From: Anaerolineae bacterium
GTDB lineage: Bacteria; Chloroflexota; Anaerolineae; Aggregatilineales; Aggregatilineaceae
Reading direction: 5' to 3'
DNA: 5,815 bases
NCBI GenBank assembly: GCA_016929355.1
Contig: JAFGJA010000558.1
Location: 1-5,815, forward strand
Each line of letters starts with the position of its first letter. Position 1 is the stretch's first letter. Under the pieces are notes generated by a model. The model was not told the DNA's origin, did no database searches, and was given only the letters and a program-made list of their open reading frames with translations. Positions 4,709 through 5,815 of the stretch are shown in pieces. Both the position numbers and the translations under genes were made by a program.

Positions 4709-5566
4709 ATGCGCGTCGGGATACTGTGTAGTCGGGTTCGGGTGGAAGAAAAGCTGTTGTTCGCCGCGTTTGCAGCACTGGGGGTGACTGTCGAACGTTT
4801 TGACGAGCGCCAGATAACCGCGCGGGTCGGCAGCTTTTCTCTCCCCGTTGAGGTGATGCTGGAACGCAGCGTCAGCACCAGCGCGGGTTTGGTGGCGGCG
4901 CAGTTGCTCGAAGCGGCGGGCGTGCGCGTGATCAACAGTTACGCCACCGCGAGCGTCTGCGCGGATAAAATCCGCACGACCTTGGCGCTGGATGCGGCGC
5001 ACATCCCGCAGCCGCGCACGGAAATCGCGTTGAGTGATGAGGCCGCGCTCGCCGCGATTGAGCGCATCGGGTATCCCGCCGTGCTGAAACCTGTCGTTGG
5101 ATCGTGGGGGCGCTTGCTGGCCCGCGTCAATGATCGGGATGCGGCAGAAGCCTTGATCGAACACAAAACCGTGTTGGGCGGCGTGGGCCACCAGATTTTT
5201 TATGTGCAGGAATACATCGAGAAACCGGCACGCGACATCCGCGCCTTTGTGGTGGGCGATGAAACGATTTGCGCGATTTACCGTTCGTCGCCGCACTGGA
5301 TCACCAATACGGCACGCGGCGGGGCGGCGTCTAACTGCCCGGTCACACCGGAGATCGCAGACCTGTGTTCCAGCGCCGCGCGGGCGGTCAGTGCCCCTAA
5401 CGGGGGCGGCGCGGGTGGCCTCCTGGCGATTGATCTGCTCGAAGACCCGGATCGCGGCTTTGTGGTCTGCGAAGTCAATCACACGATGGAATTTCGCAAC
5501 AGCATCGATACAACCGGCGTGAACATCCCTGAACGGATGGCGCAGTTTGTGCTTGAGTCGGCGTAA
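4709..5566 (+). CDS. lysX: LysX, LysW:alpha-aminoadipate ligase (ATP-grasp)
   Basis: LysX is a cytoplasmic ATP-grasp ligase that uses ATP to attach the alpha-amino group of alpha-aminoadipate to the C-terminal Glu of LysW, the first committed carrier step of this lysine route. The 285 residues match the family length (Thermus LysX is about 280). Visible features are the N-terminal MRVGILCSRVRVEEKLL; ADK with Lys87; VLKPVVGSWGRLLARV (125-140) with Lys127; GGVGHQIFYVQEYIEKP (157-173); RDIRAFVVG (175-183); the ITNTARGG motif (198-205); Asp242; and CEVNHTMEFRNS with Glu255 and Asn257 as probable magnesium ligands. The start at 4709 is chosen from the family N-terminus, with GAGGG (4692-4696) 12 bases upstream. 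In-frame ATGs at 4685 and 4688 would add only 7-8 unconserved residues. A small Gly-rich insert (PNGGGAG, 230-236) is unusual. The close relative ArgX uses glutamate. The motifs and the lysine-codon leaders favour LysX. Confidence 0.93.
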   Translation: MRVGILCSRVRVEEKLLFAAFAALGVTVERFDERQITARVGSFSLPVEVMLERSVSTSAGLVAAQLLEAAGVRVINSYATASVCADKIRTTLALDAAHIPQPRTEIALSDEAALAAIERIGYPAVLKPVVGSWGRLLARVNDRDAAEALIEHKTVLGGVGHQIFYVQEYIEKPARDIRAFVVGDETICAIYRSSPHWITNTARGGAASNCPVTPEIADLCSSAARAVSAPNGGGAGGLLAIDLLEDPDRGFVVCEVNHTMEFRNSIDTTGVNIPERMAQFVLESA

Positions 5567-5591
5567 CCCCTACCCGCGCGCGGAGCGGGGG
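5567..5591. repeat. Degenerate GC palindrome after lysX
   Basis: CCCC (5567-5570) and the palindrome CCGCGCGCGG (5574-5583) are followed by a GGGGG run (5587-5591). This is a worn copy of the CCCCTACCC...GGGG intergenic repeat style. It begins directly after the lysX stop and has no T tract, so it is not called as a terminator. From here to the window end I see no gene. Confidence 0.4.
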
Positions 5592-5630
5592 AGTCCGGTA
5601 GTGATGGGGTGTATTTTGAGGGAAATTATC

Positions 5631-5749
5631 GATCCTGTTAGCGAACCTGATTTTTGTAGGGGAGCACCGATGTGTGCTCCCGTTTTTCCGGGTGGACACA
5701 GTGGTCCGCCCCTACAAATTCGCCGCAAATCGACTTCGCCAACAGGATC
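5631..5749. repeat. 119-bp nested inverted-repeat element (MITE- or REP-like)
   Basis: Outer arms GATCCTGTTAGCGAA (5631-5645) and TTCGCCAACAGGATC (5735-5749) are complementary except at one position. Inner arms TTTGTAGGGG (5653-5662) and CCCCTACAAA (5709-5718) are perfect. Inside are two hairpins: GGGAGCAC/GTGCTCCC (5660-5667 with 5674-5681) and GGGTGGAC/GTCCGCCC (5690-5697 with 5704-5711, one wobble). The hairpins share bases with the inner arms, so the folds compete at their edges. No transposase or clear target duplication is visible. Confidence 0.65.
5660..5687 (+). terminator. Probable terminator after lysX, within the palindromic element
   Basis: The 8-bp stem GGGAGCAC (5660-5667) with GTGCTCCC (5674-5681), loop CGATGT, is followed by G and five T (5683-5687). 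It lies about 95 bases after the lysX stop and is the first plausible intrinsic terminator there. The T tract is short and the hairpin belongs to a dispersed repeat, so efficiency is uncertain. Confidence 0.5.
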
Positions 5750-5784
5750 AATTATCTGAGAGCATGTACGGCAAACCGTTTGAC

Positions 5785-5815
5785 CCCACCCTAAATCCCT
5801 CCCCGCAGGCAGGGA
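5785..5815. repeat. Partial CCCTAAATCCCTCCCC repeat, cut by the window end
   Basis: CCCACCCTAAATCCCTCCCC followed by GCAGGCAGGGA begins a palindrome: TCCCT (5796-5800) pairs with AGGGA (5811-5815). It resembles the repeat at 3992-4025 (ACCCTAGCCCCCTCTCCC). The rest lies outside the window. Confidence 0.45.

Noticed and set aside
4343..5482. 379-codon open frame on the minus strand
   Set aside because: It is antisense to lysW and lysX, rich in Arg, His and Gln as expected of a shadow frame in GC-rich DNA, and crosses the intergenic repeats.
4283..5566. Long reading frame that would give LysX an extra 142 N-terminal residues
   Set aside because: The extension runs through lysW in another frame and through repeat DNA, shows no family similarity, and the LysX family N-terminus starts at the ATG at 4709.
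5567..5591. Terminator directly after lysX
   Set aside because: The GC palindrome is followed by GGGGGAGTCC with no T tract, so it lacks a key terminator feature.

Overview
The window looks like part of a chromosome from Chloroflexota (an Anaerolineae-like lineage is my best guess). The reasons are the LysW/LysX amino-carrier lysine route, a multi-sensor histidine kinase of a style common in that phylum, and many small palindromic intergenic repeats of the CCCTCTCCC...GGGGGAG and TTTGTAGGGG...CCCCTACAAA type. This is inference from gene content and repeat style. No rRNA, tRNA, CRISPR array or transposase was seen. All recognisable genes lie on the + strand.

Layout: (1) 1-1278 is the C-terminal three-quarters of a SulP-family anion transporter with a STAS domain; its N-terminus lies outside the window. 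(2) A sigma70-type promoter at 1300-1329 precedes a GTG-started 776-residue membrane histidine kinase (1389-3719) with six membrane segments, PAS, GAF, HisKA and HATPase regions and no receiver domain or adjacent response regulator. (3) A strong promoter at 3739-3767 opens a roughly 600-base leader before lysW. (4) lysW (4371-4553) encodes the amino-group carrier protein and lysX (4709-5566) the ATP-grasp ligase that loads it. They are separated by 155 bases of repeat DNA. (5) From 5567 to the end there are only palindromic repeats, one of which can act as a terminator.

The most interesting part is the lysW leader (about 3774-4370). It carries two tandem very short ORFs, each with a plausible ribosome binding site. 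Both begin ATG-ATG, contain paired lysine codons (all AAG) followed within two codons by His, and end in TAG. They read MMFDFGKCNQVKKPHVN and MMSINTLKKAKKHNTS. Each is followed by one or two intrinsic terminators. In the second module the lysine codons overlap one arm of an 11-bp stem (4069-4079 with 4129-4139). The segment just after the stop codon can form a 12-bp antiterminator (4107-4114 with 4161-4168, plus 4118-4121 with 4155-4158) that excludes the terminator at 4148-4183. This is the logic expected of ribosome-mediated lysine attenuation. In the first module the lysine pair lies directly beside the 5' arm of terminator 1. The 3' arm of terminator 1 is perfectly complementary over 9 nt to the 5' arm of terminator 2.

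The proposed working is that lysine shortage stalls ribosomes on the AAG codons, which lets RNA polymerase pass the tandem terminators and transcribe lysW and lysX. LysX would then attach alpha-aminoadipate to the C-terminal Glu of LysW for conversion to lysine by enzymes encoded elsewhere. The pairing is seen directly in the sequence. The regulatory function is inference.
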